From NCBI RefSeq assembly GCF_003386865.1, contig NZ_QTUA01000001.1, positions 1,178,001 to 1,242,000 of the forward strand: a stretch of DNA of 64,000 nucleotides. Direction: 5' to 3'. Source of the stretch: Calidifontibacter indicus. GTDB lineage: Bacteria > Actinomycetota > Actinomycetes > Actinomycetales > Dermatophilaceae. This document shows positions 45,891 through 54,712 of this stretch, piece by piece. Below the pieces are notes generated by a model. The model was not told the origin of the DNA, did no database searches, and was given only the letters and a program-made list of their open reading frames with translations. The position numbers and the translations under genes were made by a program. Position 1 is the first letter of the stretch, and every line of letters begins with the position of its first letter.

Positions 45891-45986
45891 CATGGTGGCA
45901 CGGCGACTGCAAGCGTGGGGTCATACAACACCCACGACGACGTCGACCGGTTGCTCGCCGGGCTCGACGACTTCCTCGACGGGTGA
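45891..45986 (+). pseudogene. Remnant of a class V aminotransferase / cysteine desulfurase C-terminus
   Basis: The plus strand encodes GTATASVGSYNTHDDVDRLL followed by AGLDDFLDG and a stop. YNTHDDVDRLLAGL is the usual end of SufS/CsdA-like enzymes. No upstream part exists: the preceding DNA is the start region of the secreted-protein gene on the other strand. The remnant lies in a 214-bp gap otherwise without features. Confidence 0.5.
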
Positions 45987-46004
45987 GCCGGGTGGGTCCG
46001 GAGA

Positions 46005-46439
46005 TCAGCCGTCGACGTGCTGCATGCCGACCCATGGACGGTGCAGGTGGGCGCGGCGTCCGGTGATCTCGGTGACGTCGATCGCCACGACGTTGAACTT
46101 CGCGCCCTCCAGCCACGGCCGCAGCCGGACGGTGTCGGCCACGTAGGCGTCGCTGCCCTCGAGCACGTGGGCGCTGCCGCGCACGATGACGCTGGTGGCT
46201 TCCTCGCCGACCACTTCGTCGACCTCGAAGGCGACGTCGTCGTTCATCGTGACGCCGAGCAGCTTGCTGCCCTCGGCGGTGCGGAACAGCAGCCGCTGGT
46301 CGTCGACCGCGTAGTTGATCGGCACGATGTGCACCTCGCCCAGGAGGTGGAAGGCGAGCCGTCCGAGTTCTTGGTTGCGCAGGAAGTCCCACGACTCCAG
46401 GTCGCTGAGTTCGCCGGGTTGGAAGGTGTGGTCGGGCAT
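46005..46439 (-). CDS. PPOX-class flavin/F420-binding split-barrel protein
   Basis: A 144-residue single-domain split-barrel protein. Typical segments: ELGRLAFHLLGEVHIVPINYAVDDQRLLFRT and SVIVRGSAHVL. Relatives are Rv-type PPOX proteins using F420 or FMN, often of unknown substrate. ATG 46439 has an AAAGGA ribosome site. It shares a 74-bp, AT-rich control region with the divergent serine hydrolase. Confidence 0.85.
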   Translation of the reverse strand: MPDHTFQPGELSDLESWDFLRNQELGRLAFHLLGEVHIVPINYAVDDQRLLFRTAEGSKLLGVTMNDDVAFEVDEVVGEEATSVIVRGSAHVLEGSDAYVADTVRLRPWLEGAKFNVVAIDVTEITGRRAHLHRPWVGMQHVDG

Positions 46440-46513
46440 CGGACTGTCCTTTCTCTTATTACTACACATAGTAGTACTTACTTTCGGGTAGTACACGGAG
46501 TAGTTTTCGATCC
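46440..46513. promoter_or_regulatory. Divergent promoter with repeated GTAGTAC motifs
   Basis: Contains ACTAC-N5-GTAGT (46461-46475) and two GTAGTAC copies 17 bp apart start-to-start, in AT-rich DNA. A TAGTTT box (46501-46506) lies 7 nt before GTG 46514, so the hydrolase mRNA is probably leaderless. Operator for both genes is plausible. Confidence 0.5.
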
Positions 46514-47356
46514 GTGAACGACAACTCGACGATCGGCCGGCGCGGCGTGGTGCTCGGCGCGCTCGGCGCCGGCTCCCTCACCGCCCTCGGCCTCGCGACA
46601 GCCCCGCAAGCGAGCGCTGTCACCACCGCCCGTCTCGATTCGGTGGTGGGTGCCTATCTGCGGTCGCGCGGCGGCACCGTCGGAGTCTCGTTGTGGGACA
46701 ACCGAACCGGGCGTCAGTACACGTACAACTCGTTCCAGAACGAGACGCTCAGCACGATCAAGGTGCTCATCCTGTGCACCGTGCTGCGGGTGTCGCGCGA
46801 GCAGAACCGTCCGCTCACCGCGAACCAGCGCTACCTCATCGGCCGAATGATGGACTTCAGCGACAACGCCGCCACCGACACCCTGTTCGCCCAAGTCGGC
46901 CTCGCGAACGTGCAGCGCGTCGCTCGCCTGTTCGGCCTGGCCAACACCGTGGTGCGCGGCGGCGGGGCGGCCGGATCGGCCACCTGGTGGGGTTACTCCA
47001 CGACCACCGCATGGGACTGGATGAAGCTGGCCACCTACCTGGTGCACGGTCACCCGGCCATCACCTCGGCAGAGCGCACGTACGTGCGGTCGTGGATGTC
47101 GCACGTCACCGCCAGCCAGGTCTGGGGAGTCGTCACCCCGTCGTTCGCGACGATGGTCAACGCCGAGGTGAAGAACGGTTGGGGCCCGCGCACCGGCGGT
47201 TACCGGCTCAATTCGATCGGCCTCATCAAGGGGTACGGCCGTGACTACCAGGCGGCGATGCTCTCCCGTTCGCCGAACGGCTTCAGCTACGGACGCGACA
47301 CGCTCAACGGCCTCAGCTCGATCATCTTCCGCGAGCTCGCGACGCCGCTGGCTTGA
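46514..47356 (+). CDS. Exported beta-lactamase-like serine hydrolase
   Basis: A 280-residue protein with a Tat-type signal (GRRGVVLGALGAG, cleavage near ASA at 34-36). It has the SxxK nucleophile motif S80-T-I-K83 and an SDN at 116-118 as in class A beta-lactamases, but the third box reads KNG rather than KTG/KSG and no ExxLN omega loop is obvious. It may be a D,D-peptidase-like or esterase-like relative rather than an active beta-lactamase. GTG start, leaderless. Confidence 0.8.
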   Translation: MNDNSTIGRRGVVLGALGAGSLTALGLATAPQASAVTTARLDSVVGAYLRSRGGTVGVSLWDNRTGRQYTYNSFQNETLSTIKVLILCTVLRVSREQNRPLTANQRYLIGRMMDFSDNAATDTLFAQVGLANVQRVARLFGLANTVVRGGGAAGSATWWGYSTTTAWDWMKLATYLVHGHPAITSAERTYVRSWMSHVTASQVWGVVTPSFATMVNAEVKNGWGPRTGGYRLNSIGLIKGYGRDYQAAMLSRSPNGFSYGRDTLNGLSSIIFRELATPLA

Positions 47357-47361
47357 GGCCG

Positions 47362-48213
47362 ATGGCAGGCAGGACGAACCGGGTCGACCCGGTCAAGGCC
47401 CTCGACGCGTCTGTCGTCGCCCGCGCGGCACAAGCACCCGGACGCTGGTGGCTGGCGGCCGAGGTGCCGCGGGTGGCGCTCGGCTGGCAGTTGATGGCGT
47501 CGGCGACGCCGTTGCTGCCGACCACCGCGAGCGGCGACGGGCACCCCGTGCTGGTGTTGCCCGGTCTCGGCGCGGGCGACCTGTCGACCCTCGCCCTGCG
47601 CAACTTCCTGCGCCTGCGCGGATGGCGCCCCTACGGCTGGCACCTGGGCCGCAACGTCGGCCCGACCGCGGCGGTGCGCGCCGAACTTCCGGCCACCATC
47701 CAACGGATCGCCCGCCGCAACCGGGCGAAGGTGTCGATCATCGGGTGGAGTCTCGGCGGCATCTACGCGCGCGAACTCGCGCACCTGCATCCCGACTGCG
47801 TGCGGCGCGTGATCACCCTGGCCTCGCCCTACCGGCTGCAGCACCACCGACAGACCCACGCCGGCGGGATGTTCGCCCACTTCGCTCACCTGCACGCACC
47901 CAAGGAGGAGGAGATCCCGACCGTCACCGGACGCAGCGCCTACCCGGTACCGGTGCCGGCCACCTCGATCTACTCCCGGGAGGACGGCATCGTCGCCTGG
48001 CAGCACTGCCTCGAACCGGCGACCGGGCTGAGCGAGAACATCCGGGTGCGCTCGGGGCACCTGTCGATCGGCTTCGACCCCTACGTCTTCCACGCGGTGG
48101 CCGACCGGCTCGCGCTGCCCGAGGACGTCCTGGAGCCCTACCGCCCCCCGCTGCACCTGCGACCGTTCTTTCCCCGTCCCGACACTCTCCTTGGAGACGA
48201 ACATGTCGCTTGA
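47362..48213 (+). CDS. Alpha/beta hydrolase
   Basis: A 283-residue alpha/beta hydrolase with the nucleophile elbow GWSLGG (Ser near residue 130), Asp candidate in SREDGIV and His in SGHLSIGFDP. No signal peptide. It is the first of three overlapping genes with another hydrolase and a WS/DGAT acyltransferase, suggesting lipid or ester metabolism. ATG 47362 lies 6 bp after the serine hydrolase stop. Confidence 0.85.
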   Translation: MAGRTNRVDPVKALDASVVARAAQAPGRWWLAAEVPRVALGWQLMASATPLLPTTASGDGHPVLVLPGLGAGDLSTLALRNFLRLRGWRPYGWHLGRNVGPTAAVRAELPATIQRIARRNRAKVSIIGWSLGGIYARELAHLHPDCVRRVITLASPYRLQHHRQTHAGGMFAHFAHLHAPKEEEIPTVTGRSAYPVPVPATSIYSREDGIVAWQHCLEPATGLSENIRVRSGHLSIGFDPYVFHAVADRLALPEDVLEPYRPPLHLRPFFPRPDTLLGDEHVA

Positions 48214-49126
48214 CCTTCCCTTTGCCCCGATGCTGGCCGAACGCGGCGGCGAGTACCGCACGGTCGATCTCAAGGGTGAGGCGCACTACATCGACTTCGG
48301 CGGCGAAGGCACCCCGGTCGTGTTCGTGCACGGCCTCGGCGGTGCGGCGCTGAACTTCATGCAGGTGGCCCCGCTGCTGCGTGAGGCGGGACATCACGTC
48401 TACGCGATCGACCTCGCCGGGTTCGGCCTGACCCGGGCGCAGCAATTGTCGTCGTCGGTGCGCGGCAACGCCGGGCTGGTCAGCCGGTTCATCGACCAGG
48501 TGGCCGGCGAGCCGGTCGTGCTGGTGGGCAACTCGATGGGCGGGCTGATCACCGCGATGGTCGCCTCGATGCACCCCGAACTGGTGCAGGCCGTCGTGTT
48601 GCTCGGCCCGGCGATGCCGGTGCCGAAGCGTTACCCCGGGCGCCAGTTGGCGTCGCTGCGCACGCTCGCCACGCCGGCCGCCTCGGGTATCGTCGGACGC
48701 GTCCGCAAGCGTCCGTTGACCCCGGAGGCGGAGGTCGAGGTGGCCATGCGGGTGTGCCTGGCCGAGCGCGACAGCCTCGACCTGGACGTCTTCGAGGCCC
48801 ACGTCGATCTGGCGAAGATCCGCCGCGGCTACCCGGAAGTGATGGCGGCGATGGGTCTGGCGACCCGCACGATGTTCCGCGAGATCATCTCGCACGGGCA
48901 GGTGCTCAAGCGCTACCGGTCGATCGAGGCGCCGGTGCTGTTGATCAACGGCGCGCAGGACCGCCTCGTCGGCGTCGAGGCGGCGCGCTGGGCCAAGCGG
49001 GCGAACCCGCGCTGGAGCTACGAGGAGTGGGACGACACCGGCCACGTGCCGATGCTCGAACACCCCGAGCGCACCGCGTCGACGATCGCGCAGTGGGTCG
49101 GCACGCACGTACGCAGCGCGGCATGA
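48203..49126 (+). CDS. Alpha/beta hydrolase (lipase/esterase type)
   Basis: A 307-residue hydrolase: oxyanion HG in VHGLGGAALNF, nucleophile GNSMGG, Asp in GAQDRLVGVE, His in DTGHVPMLE. GGAGA ribosome site before ATG 48203, which overlaps the previous gene by 11 bp; its stop overlaps the acyltransferase start by 4 bp. Probably a monoacylglycerol lipase- or esterase-like enzyme. Confidence 0.88.
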   Translation: MSLDLPFAPMLAERGGEYRTVDLKGEAHYIDFGGEGTPVVFVHGLGGAALNFMQVAPLLREAGHHVYAIDLAGFGLTRAQQLSSSVRGNAGLVSRFIDQVAGEPVVLVGNSMGGLITAMVASMHPELVQAVVLLGPAMPVPKRYPGRQLASLRTLATPAASGIVGRVRKRPLTPEAEVEVAMRVCLAERDSLDLDVFEAHVDLAKIRRGYPEVMAAMGLATRTMFREIISHGQVLKRYRSIEAPVLLINGAQDRLVGVEAARWAKRANPRWSYEEWDDTGHVPMLEHPERTASTIAQWVGTHVRSAA

Positions 49127-50574
49127 AGCGCTCGACCGTCAAGCAGCTGTCGCCGTTGGACGCTGCGTTCCTCGGGCTCGACAACTCCACGATGACCGGC
49201 AACATCACGAGCATCCTGGTGCTCGACCCGGCGGCGGTGGACGAGCCGTTCGATCTGGCCCACCTGTTGGAGTTCCTGGGCGGTCGGATCGGTCGGGTGC
49301 GTGCGTTCCGGCAGCGTCTGGTGGAGGTGCCGTTGGGCCTTGACCGGCCCTACTGGGTCGACGACGACCGGTTCGACCTGCGCTACCACGTGCGCGAGTC
49401 GGCGTTGCCGAGGCCGGGCGGGATGGCCCAGCTGCTCGAGCTCGCCGGGCGGCTGCACGAACGGCCGCTCGACATGACCCATCCGCTCTGGGAGGCCTAC
49501 CTGGTCACCGGGCTGGAGGGCGGCCGCGTCGCGATCATCAACAAGACCCACCACGTGGTGATCGACGGGGTGTCGGGGATGGAGGTGCTCACCGCACTCA
49601 TCGACCTGCAGCCCACCCCGCCCGCTCCGCCGGCGTCCGACGACTTCGAACCGGCACCCGCGCCGTCCGGAGTGAGTCTGTTGGCCCGTTCGGCGGTCGG
49701 CATGCTGCGCCGGCCCGAGCAGGCGTGGACGGTGGTCAGCGGGCTCGCGAAGTGGGCGCCGGCAGTGCTGCCGTTCGACGCGCTGAAGCCGCGTAATCCG
49801 TTGGCGCCCAAGAAGACCGGCAGCGCCGCCGGGGGAGACGCGCTCCCGGTGCGACCGCCGACCACCTCGTTCAACGCGCAGATCTCGCGTCGTCGCCGGG
49901 TGGGTGTCGCCGACCTGCCGTTGGCCGACGTGCGGGCCGTGAAGAACGCGTTCGGCACCTCGGTCAACGACGTCGTCATGGCGGTCACCGCCGGCGCGCT
50001 GCGCCACTGGCTGTTGCACGACGGCGGCATCCTGTCGGCGCCGCTGGTCGCGATGGTGCCGGTCGCGGTGCAGGCCGAGCGCTCCGACCAGGGCAACTTC
50101 GTCACCGCGATGTTCACCACGCTGCCGACCCATCTCGACGACCCGGTCGCCCGACTCAAGCGCAGCAGCGGGTTCAGCCGGTCGGCCAAGAAGAAGAAGG
50201 GGGCGGTGCCGCCCGACGTGCTGACGTCGGCGATGGAGTTCGCGCCGCCGGTCATCTTCGGTCGGGCCGCCCGGGCGGTCTTCGAGACCGGCCTGTTCCG
50301 CGCGATGCGGCCGTTCAACCTGGTGATCTCCAACGTGCCCGGTGGGTCCGAGCAGGCGTACGTCGCCGGGGCGAAGCTCGAGGCGATCTACCCGGTGTCG
50401 GTGCTCACCGACGGGCTCGGGCTCAACGTGACCCTGCTCGGCTACCGGGGCAACCTGCACGTCGGCATCACCACCGACCCCGACCTCGTGCCCGATCCGC
50501 AGGGCATCGCCGACCAGATGGCGCAGGAGTTGCGCACGCTGCTCGACGCGGCGGAGCAGTTGCCGCACGCCTGA
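49123..50574 (+). CDS. Wax ester synthase / diacylglycerol acyltransferase
   Basis: A 483-residue WS/DGAT enzyme that esterifies acyl-CoA to diacylglycerol or fatty alcohol, storing lipid. The catalytic HHxxxDG is HHVVIDG (near residue 143); the N-terminal LSPLDAAFLGLD and the C-terminal ISNVPGG and NVTLLGYRG landmarks are typical. The preceding lipase-like genes suggest a storage-lipid turnover operon. ATGA overlap with the hydrolase. Confidence 0.92.
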   Translation: MKRSTVKQLSPLDAAFLGLDNSTMTGNITSILVLDPAAVDEPFDLAHLLEFLGGRIGRVRAFRQRLVEVPLGLDRPYWVDDDRFDLRYHVRESALPRPGGMAQLLELAGRLHERPLDMTHPLWEAYLVTGLEGGRVAIINKTHHVVIDGVSGMEVLTALIDLQPTPPAPPASDDFEPAPAPSGVSLLARSAVGMLRRPEQAWTVVSGLAKWAPAVLPFDALKPRNPLAPKKTGSAAGGDALPVRPPTTSFNAQISRRRRVGVADLPLADVRAVKNAFGTSVNDVVMAVTAGALRHWLLHDGGILSAPLVAMVPVAVQAERSDQGNFVTAMFTTLPTHLDDPVARLKRSSGFSRSAKKKKGAVPPDVLTSAMEFAPPVIFGRAARAVFETGLFRAMRPFNLVISNVPGGSEQAYVAGAKLEAIYPVSVLTDGLGLNVTLLGYRGNLHVGITTDPDLVPDPQGIADQMAQELRTLLDAAEQLPHA

Positions 50575-50697
50575 GCTCCCTTTTCCGGGTCACAGCCGGG
50601 ACACGATCCGCGTCCCTGACAGGGCAGCGTCGTGGGTTGTCAGCCGGGTCGGGCAGAGTGCTGCTCGACAACCCGACTCGATCAAGGGACTTCACGC

Positions 50698-53490
50698 ATG
50701 CGTACAGGGTGGCGACGACGGATCGCGGTCGTGGCGGCGGCAGTGACGGCGGTGGCCGGTGGCTCGGCCGCGATGCCGATGCCCGCCGTGGCAGCAGCCG
50801 CTGTATCGGCGGGCCCCGCTGCGCCGGCACGGTCGGTCACGGCGGACGCCAAGGCGCCGAAGGCCAAGCAGCTGGAGAAGTTGCAGCAGCGCGGCGCCCC
50901 GGTCAGTCCGCAGCAACACATCCTGCGGCAGCCCGACGGCACCACGGTCGTGGCGCAGCGCAAGGGCGACGCGGCCCGCAACTGGTACGAGGTGGCCGGG
51001 CACACCGTCGCGAAGAACTCCGCGGGCTACTGGCGCTACGCCACCTCGCTCGACGCGGCGGGTCAACCGGTGGCCGGCGACACCCCGGCGAACGGCCGCT
51101 CGGCGCCGCCGGCGAAGTCGAAGGACCTCCACCCGAGCAAAGACCAGATGCCGGCGCGCACCGTCGCCGCGCCGGCGGTGCGGTTCACCGGCACCCAGAA
51201 GACGCTGGTGCTGCTCGCCGCCTTCACCGACCGTGGACCGGTGGGATCGACTCCGGGACAGTGGAGTTCGAAGTTCTTCGGCGCGACGAACAGTCTCCAG
51301 TCCTACTACCGCACCGCCAGCTACGACAAGCTCGACGTGGTGCCTGCGGCCGAGACGTCCGGCACCGCGAGCGACGGTGTCGTCGGCTGGCTGACCCTGC
51401 CGATGCGCCACCCCGACCCGCGCGACGACTTCGTGAAGGCCGACACCATCGCCTACGCCGCGATCACGGCCTCGAACCCCTACGTCGACTACGCCGCCTA
51501 CGACACCAACCGCGACGGTGTCGTCTCACCGAGCGAACTGCACATCACGGTGATCGTGGCCGGTTACGAGACGTCGTACGGCGACACCTGCGGTCCGAGC
51601 GTATGGGGCCACCAAACCTGGCTGGCGCCGGTGGCGAACCCCGACGGCGTGCAGGTGGCGGGTCAGGGATACACCATGTTCGGCGAGTCGCACTGCGACA
51701 CCGACGGCGCCCACACCGCCACGCTCGGCATCATCGCCCACGAGTTCGGCCACGACCTCGGCTGGCCAGACCTCTACGACATCGACGGATCTTCCTCCGG
51801 CATCGGCGGGTGGAGCCTGATGTCGGGTGGCAGTTGGGGCACGCGCACGCTGCTCGGCGACTCGCCGGTGCTGCCCGATGCGTGGAGCAAGTACTACCAG
51901 GGCTGGACCACCCCGATCGAGGTCACCTCGAGCACGGTCGCGTCGATCGGCCAGGCCTCCACCTCGCCGTCCGTCTACCGGATGTTGGCCAACCCGGGCG
52001 GGGTCGACGAGCCCGGCACCGGGTCGGGCGAATACTTCCTGGTCGAGAACCGCCAACCGAACGGACTCGACTACGCCGTGCCCGGCTGCGGGCTGATCGT
52101 CTACCACGTCGACGAATCGGTCGCCGGCAACTGGGACGACGCCCACCGGCTCGTCGACATCGAGGAGGCCGACGGCCTCTCCGGCCTCGACACTCAGTGG
52201 TACAACGGCGCGCCGGGTGACGCCTTCCACGGCGTCGCCAACCAGCAACGGTTCAACAACACGACGGTGCCGAGTTCCAAGCTGTACAGCGGGGCGGCCA
52301 CGCCTGCATCGCTCACCCAGACCGGCGGATGCGCGGCCACGATGACCCCCACGCTCACCGGGGCGAACACCACGGTGGTCGCCGGCACGTACAGCCCGCT
52401 GACCCCCGTCCGGCTGCTCGACACCCGGTCGGGGGCACCGGTGCCGGCCAAGGGAACCCGCACGGTGCAGATCACCGGCCGCGGCGGCGTGCTGGCGGTC
52501 GACCAGGTCGACTCCGTCGTGATCAATGCGACTGCGGTGCAGTCACGTTCGAACGGTTACGCCACCGTCTACCCTGGCGGCACCGCGTTGCCGTCCGCGT
52601 CGAATCTCAACTTCCCGGGAAACACCAGCGGCACCCCCAACCTGGTCGTGGTGCGGGTCGGAACGACCGGCACGGTGAACATCTACAACGGGTCGACCGG
52701 AGCGACCGACTACCTCGTCGACGTGGTGGGTTACTACCGCAAGGCGGGCACCCCGGGCAGCAGGTTCTCGCCGATGTCGCCGAAGCGGATCCTCGACACC
52801 CGCAGCGGGGCCGCGCTGGGCGCGGGCGCGGAGCGGGTGCTGACCGTGGCCGGCGGTGCCAGCGGGGTGCCGAGCAACGCCACCGGGGTCGTGATGAACG
52901 TGACCGCCGCGAACGCGACCGCCGCGTCGTACCTCACCGTCTACCCGGCCGGGCGTGCCCGCCCGACCACCTCCAACCTCAACTGGGCGGCGGGCACACC
53001 GGCCGTGGCGAACCTCGTCTACACCCCGGTCGGCACCAACGGCCAGGTGCGCATGTTCAACAGTCGAGGGACAACGCACCTGCTGGCCGATGTCGTCGGC
53101 TGGTTCGCCCCGAACGGCGCGTTCGTCTACCGCTCGAGCGCCCCGAAGCGGGTCATCGACACCCGGGTGCCGATCGGGGTGCCGACCGCGGCGAAGATCG
53201 GGGCCGGCCGCGAACTCGCGGTCGACCTCACTACGACCGCGTCCGGGGTGCCGGTCGACGCGGCCGCGCTCGTCGGCAACACCACGGTCACCCAGACCAC
53301 GGCGAACGGGTTCCTGACGCTGTGGCCGGGCGGCACCCGTCCGTCGACGTCCGTGCTCAACTGGCGCCCCGGGATGACGATCGCCAACCTCGCCTCGACC
53401 CAGTTGGGCACCGGCGGCGTGGTGCGGTTCTACAACTCGGCCGGTGCGACCCACCTGATCACCGACGTCAGCGGGTGGTACGTGCCGTAA
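50698..53490 (+). CDS. Secreted M6-type metalloprotease with DTR-type repeats
   Basis: A 930-residue exported protease: signal peptide (basic start, then hydrophobic core to about AVAAAA at 30-36), a propeptide, a zinc protease domain with HEFGH (about 348-352) followed by DLGWPDLYD and the met-turn-like SLMSGG, and three C-terminal repeats (from about 565, 690, 815) with VRLLDTRSG ... VDVVGYY. The protease resembles the InhA/M6 family. The repeats match those of the secreted protein at 44408-45790 and may bind cell wall. Confidence 0.9.
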   Translation: MRTGWRRRIAVVAAAVTAVAGGSAAMPMPAVAAAAVSAGPAAPARSVTADAKAPKAKQLEKLQQRGAPVSPQQHILRQPDGTTVVAQRKGDAARNWYEVAGHTVAKNSAGYWRYATSLDAAGQPVAGDTPANGRSAPPAKSKDLHPSKDQMPARTVAAPAVRFTGTQKTLVLLAAFTDRGPVGSTPGQWSSKFFGATNSLQSYYRTASYDKLDVVPAAETSGTASDGVVGWLTLPMRHPDPRDDFVKADTIAYAAITASNPYVDYAAYDTNRDGVVSPSELHITVIVAGYETSYGDTCGPSVWGHQTWLAPVANPDGVQVAGQGYTMFGESHCDTDGAHTATLGIIAHEFGHDLGWPDLYDIDGSSSGIGGWSLMSGGSWGTRTLLGDSPVLPDAWSKYYQGWTTPIEVTSSTVASIGQASTSPSVYRMLANPGGVDEPGTGSGEYFLVENRQPNGLDYAVPGCGLIVYHVDESVAGNWDDAHRLVDIEEADGLSGLDTQWYNGAPGDAFHGVANQQRFNNTTVPSSKLYSGAATPASLTQTGGCAATMTPTLTGANTTVVAGTYSPLTPVRLLDTRSGAPVPAKGTRTVQITGRGGVLAVDQVDSVVINATAVQSRSNGYATVYPGGTALPSASNLNFPGNTSGTPNLVVVRVGTTGTVNIYNGSTGATDYLVDVVGYYRKAGTPGSRFSPMSPKRILDTRSGAALGAGAERVLTVAGGASGVPSNATGVVMNVTAANATAASYLTVYPAGRARPTTSNLNWAAGTPAVANLVYTPVGTNGQVRMFNSRGTTHLLADVVGWFAPNGAFVYRSSAPKRVIDTRVPIGVPTAAKIGAGRELAVDLTTTASGVPVDAAALVGNTTVTQTTANGFLTLWPGGTRPSTSVLNWRPGMTIANLASTQLGTGGVVRFYNSAGATHLITDVSGWYVP

Positions 53491-53496
53491 CCGGCC

Positions 53497-53512
53497 CTCG
53501 AAACCGTTCGAG
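53497..53512. terminator. Small hairpin after the protease gene
   Basis: CTCGAA-N4-TTCGAG followed by AAATTGTTAG; a weak terminator candidate before the sigma-factor gene. Confidence 0.4.
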
Positions 53513-53582
53513 AAATTGTTAGGCCGCCGTCTCACGTTCGTCGCCCGCCGCCCGTCTACCGGGTGCAGAGCGAGAGGAAAAC

Positions 53583-54104
53583 ATGCAGGTTCCGTTCGAG
53601 TCGGTCGTCGAGCAGCACAGCGCCACCGTGTTGCGGGTGTGCCGAGCGCTGCTCGGGGCGCACGACGCCGACGACGCGTGGTCGGAGACCTTCCTGGCGG
53701 CGCTGCGGGCCTACCCGCAGCTGCCCGATGGTGCGAACGTCGAGGCGTGGTTGGTGACGATCGCGCGGCGCAAGGCGATCGACGTCCATCGTGGTGCCGC
53801 GCGACGCGCGGTGCCGTTGCCGCAGCTCCCGCAGGCTCCGAGTGCGCTCGGGGTGCCCGGCGAGGGTGACGACGAGCTGTGGCAACTCGTGGCGCAACTG
53901 CCCGACAAGCAGCGGCGCACGATCGCGTTCCGATACCTCGGTGGGTTGTCGTACGCGCAGATCGCGGCGGTGCTCGGTGGCAGTGAGGACGCCGCGCGGC
54001 GGGCGAACGCCGACGGCCTGAAGGCTCTGCGCAGGAAACATCCGGCGATGGATTCGGTGACGGATTCGACGACGGATCAGACGACGCAGGAGGATCAGCG
54101 ATGA
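53583..54104 (+). CDS. ECF-type RNA polymerase sigma factor
   Basis: A 173-residue sigma-70 family factor with region 2 (about 5-70, DDAWSETFLAAL and VTIARRKAIDVHR) and region 4 (about 115-165, LPDKQRRTIAFRYLGGLSYAQIAAVLGGS). No anti-sigma gene is adjacent. Instead its stop overlaps the ogt start by 4 bp, so it probably controls an alkylation-repair operon including itself. The C-terminal tail is Ser/Thr/Asp-rich. Confidence 0.9.
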   Translation: MQVPFESVVEQHSATVLRVCRALLGAHDADDAWSETFLAALRAYPQLPDGANVEAWLVTIARRKAIDVHRGAARRAVPLPQLPQAPSALGVPGEGDDELWQLVAQLPDKQRRTIAFRYLGGLSYAQIAAVLGGSEDAARRANADGLKALRRKHPAMDSVTDSTTDQTTQEDQR

Positions 54105-54712
54105 ACGACAGCGGTGCCCCGATCGATGCCCCGATGGGCGCCCCCATCGATGCAGCGGCGATGGCCTCCTTGCACCGACGACTGGAAGCCGCCGCCCGTG
54201 CCGAGGGCCTGCTCGAGGTGGCCTACACCAGCATCGACAGCCCGGTCGGACGACTGTTGCTCGCAGCCACCCCGAAGGGCCTGGTGCGGGTGGCCTTCGA
54301 GGGCGAGGACCACGACCGGGTGCTGGAGTTCCTCGCCGGACGGGTGAGCCCGCGCATCCTGCGCTCGCCGGCCCAACTCGACACGGCGGCAAAGGAATTG
54401 GACGAGTACTTCGACGGGAAGCGGCATACGTTCGATCTCGCGCTCGACCTGTCCTTGTCCGCCGGGTTCCGGCAGGAGGTGCAGCGGTTGCTGCCGTCGA
54501 TCGGCTACGGACAGACCCGCAGCTACGGTGAGGTGGCTGCGCTGGCCGGCAACCCGAAGGCGGTGCGCGCGGTGGGCACGGCCTGTGCCACCAACCCGCT
54601 GCCGATCGTGGTGCCCTGCCACCGGGTGCTGCGGGCCGACGGGTCGTTCGGCGGCTACCTCGGCGGACTCGCCGCGAAGACCACTCTGCTCGAACTGGAA
54701 GGTGCCACGTGA
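54101..54712 (+). CDS. ogt: Methylated-DNA-[protein]-cysteine S-methyltransferase
   Basis: A 203-residue suicide enzyme removing O6-alkyl groups from guanine. The acceptor Cys173 is in VPCHRV, with the helix-turn-helix YGEVAALAGNPKAVRAVGTA before it and the Asn hinge region intact. The N-terminal 35 residues (MNDSGAPIDAPMGAPIDAAA...) are an extension, longer than common Ogt. Between the sigma gene and tag, overlapping both by 4 bp. Confidence 0.95.
   Translation: MNDSGAPIDAPMGAPIDAAAMASLHRRLEAAARAEGLLEVAYTSIDSPVGRLLLAATPKGLVRVAFEGEDHDRVLEFLAGRVSPRILRSPAQLDTAAKELDEYFDGKRHTFDLALDLSLSAGFRQEVQRLLPSIGYGQTRSYGEVAALAGNPKAVRAVGTACATNPLPIVVPCHRVLRADGSFGGYLGGLAAKTTLLELEGAT

Noticed and set aside
43416-45893. 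825-codon minus-strand open frame spanning kup and the secreted-protein gene
   Set aside because: It is antisense to kup and in the wrong frame of the secreted gene; His/Asp/Arg-rich shadow.
46514-47356. Active class A beta-lactamase resistance gene
   Set aside because: SxxK and SDN are present but the KTG box is KNG and no omega-loop Glu motif is obvious, so only a beta-lactamase-like hydrolase is claimed.
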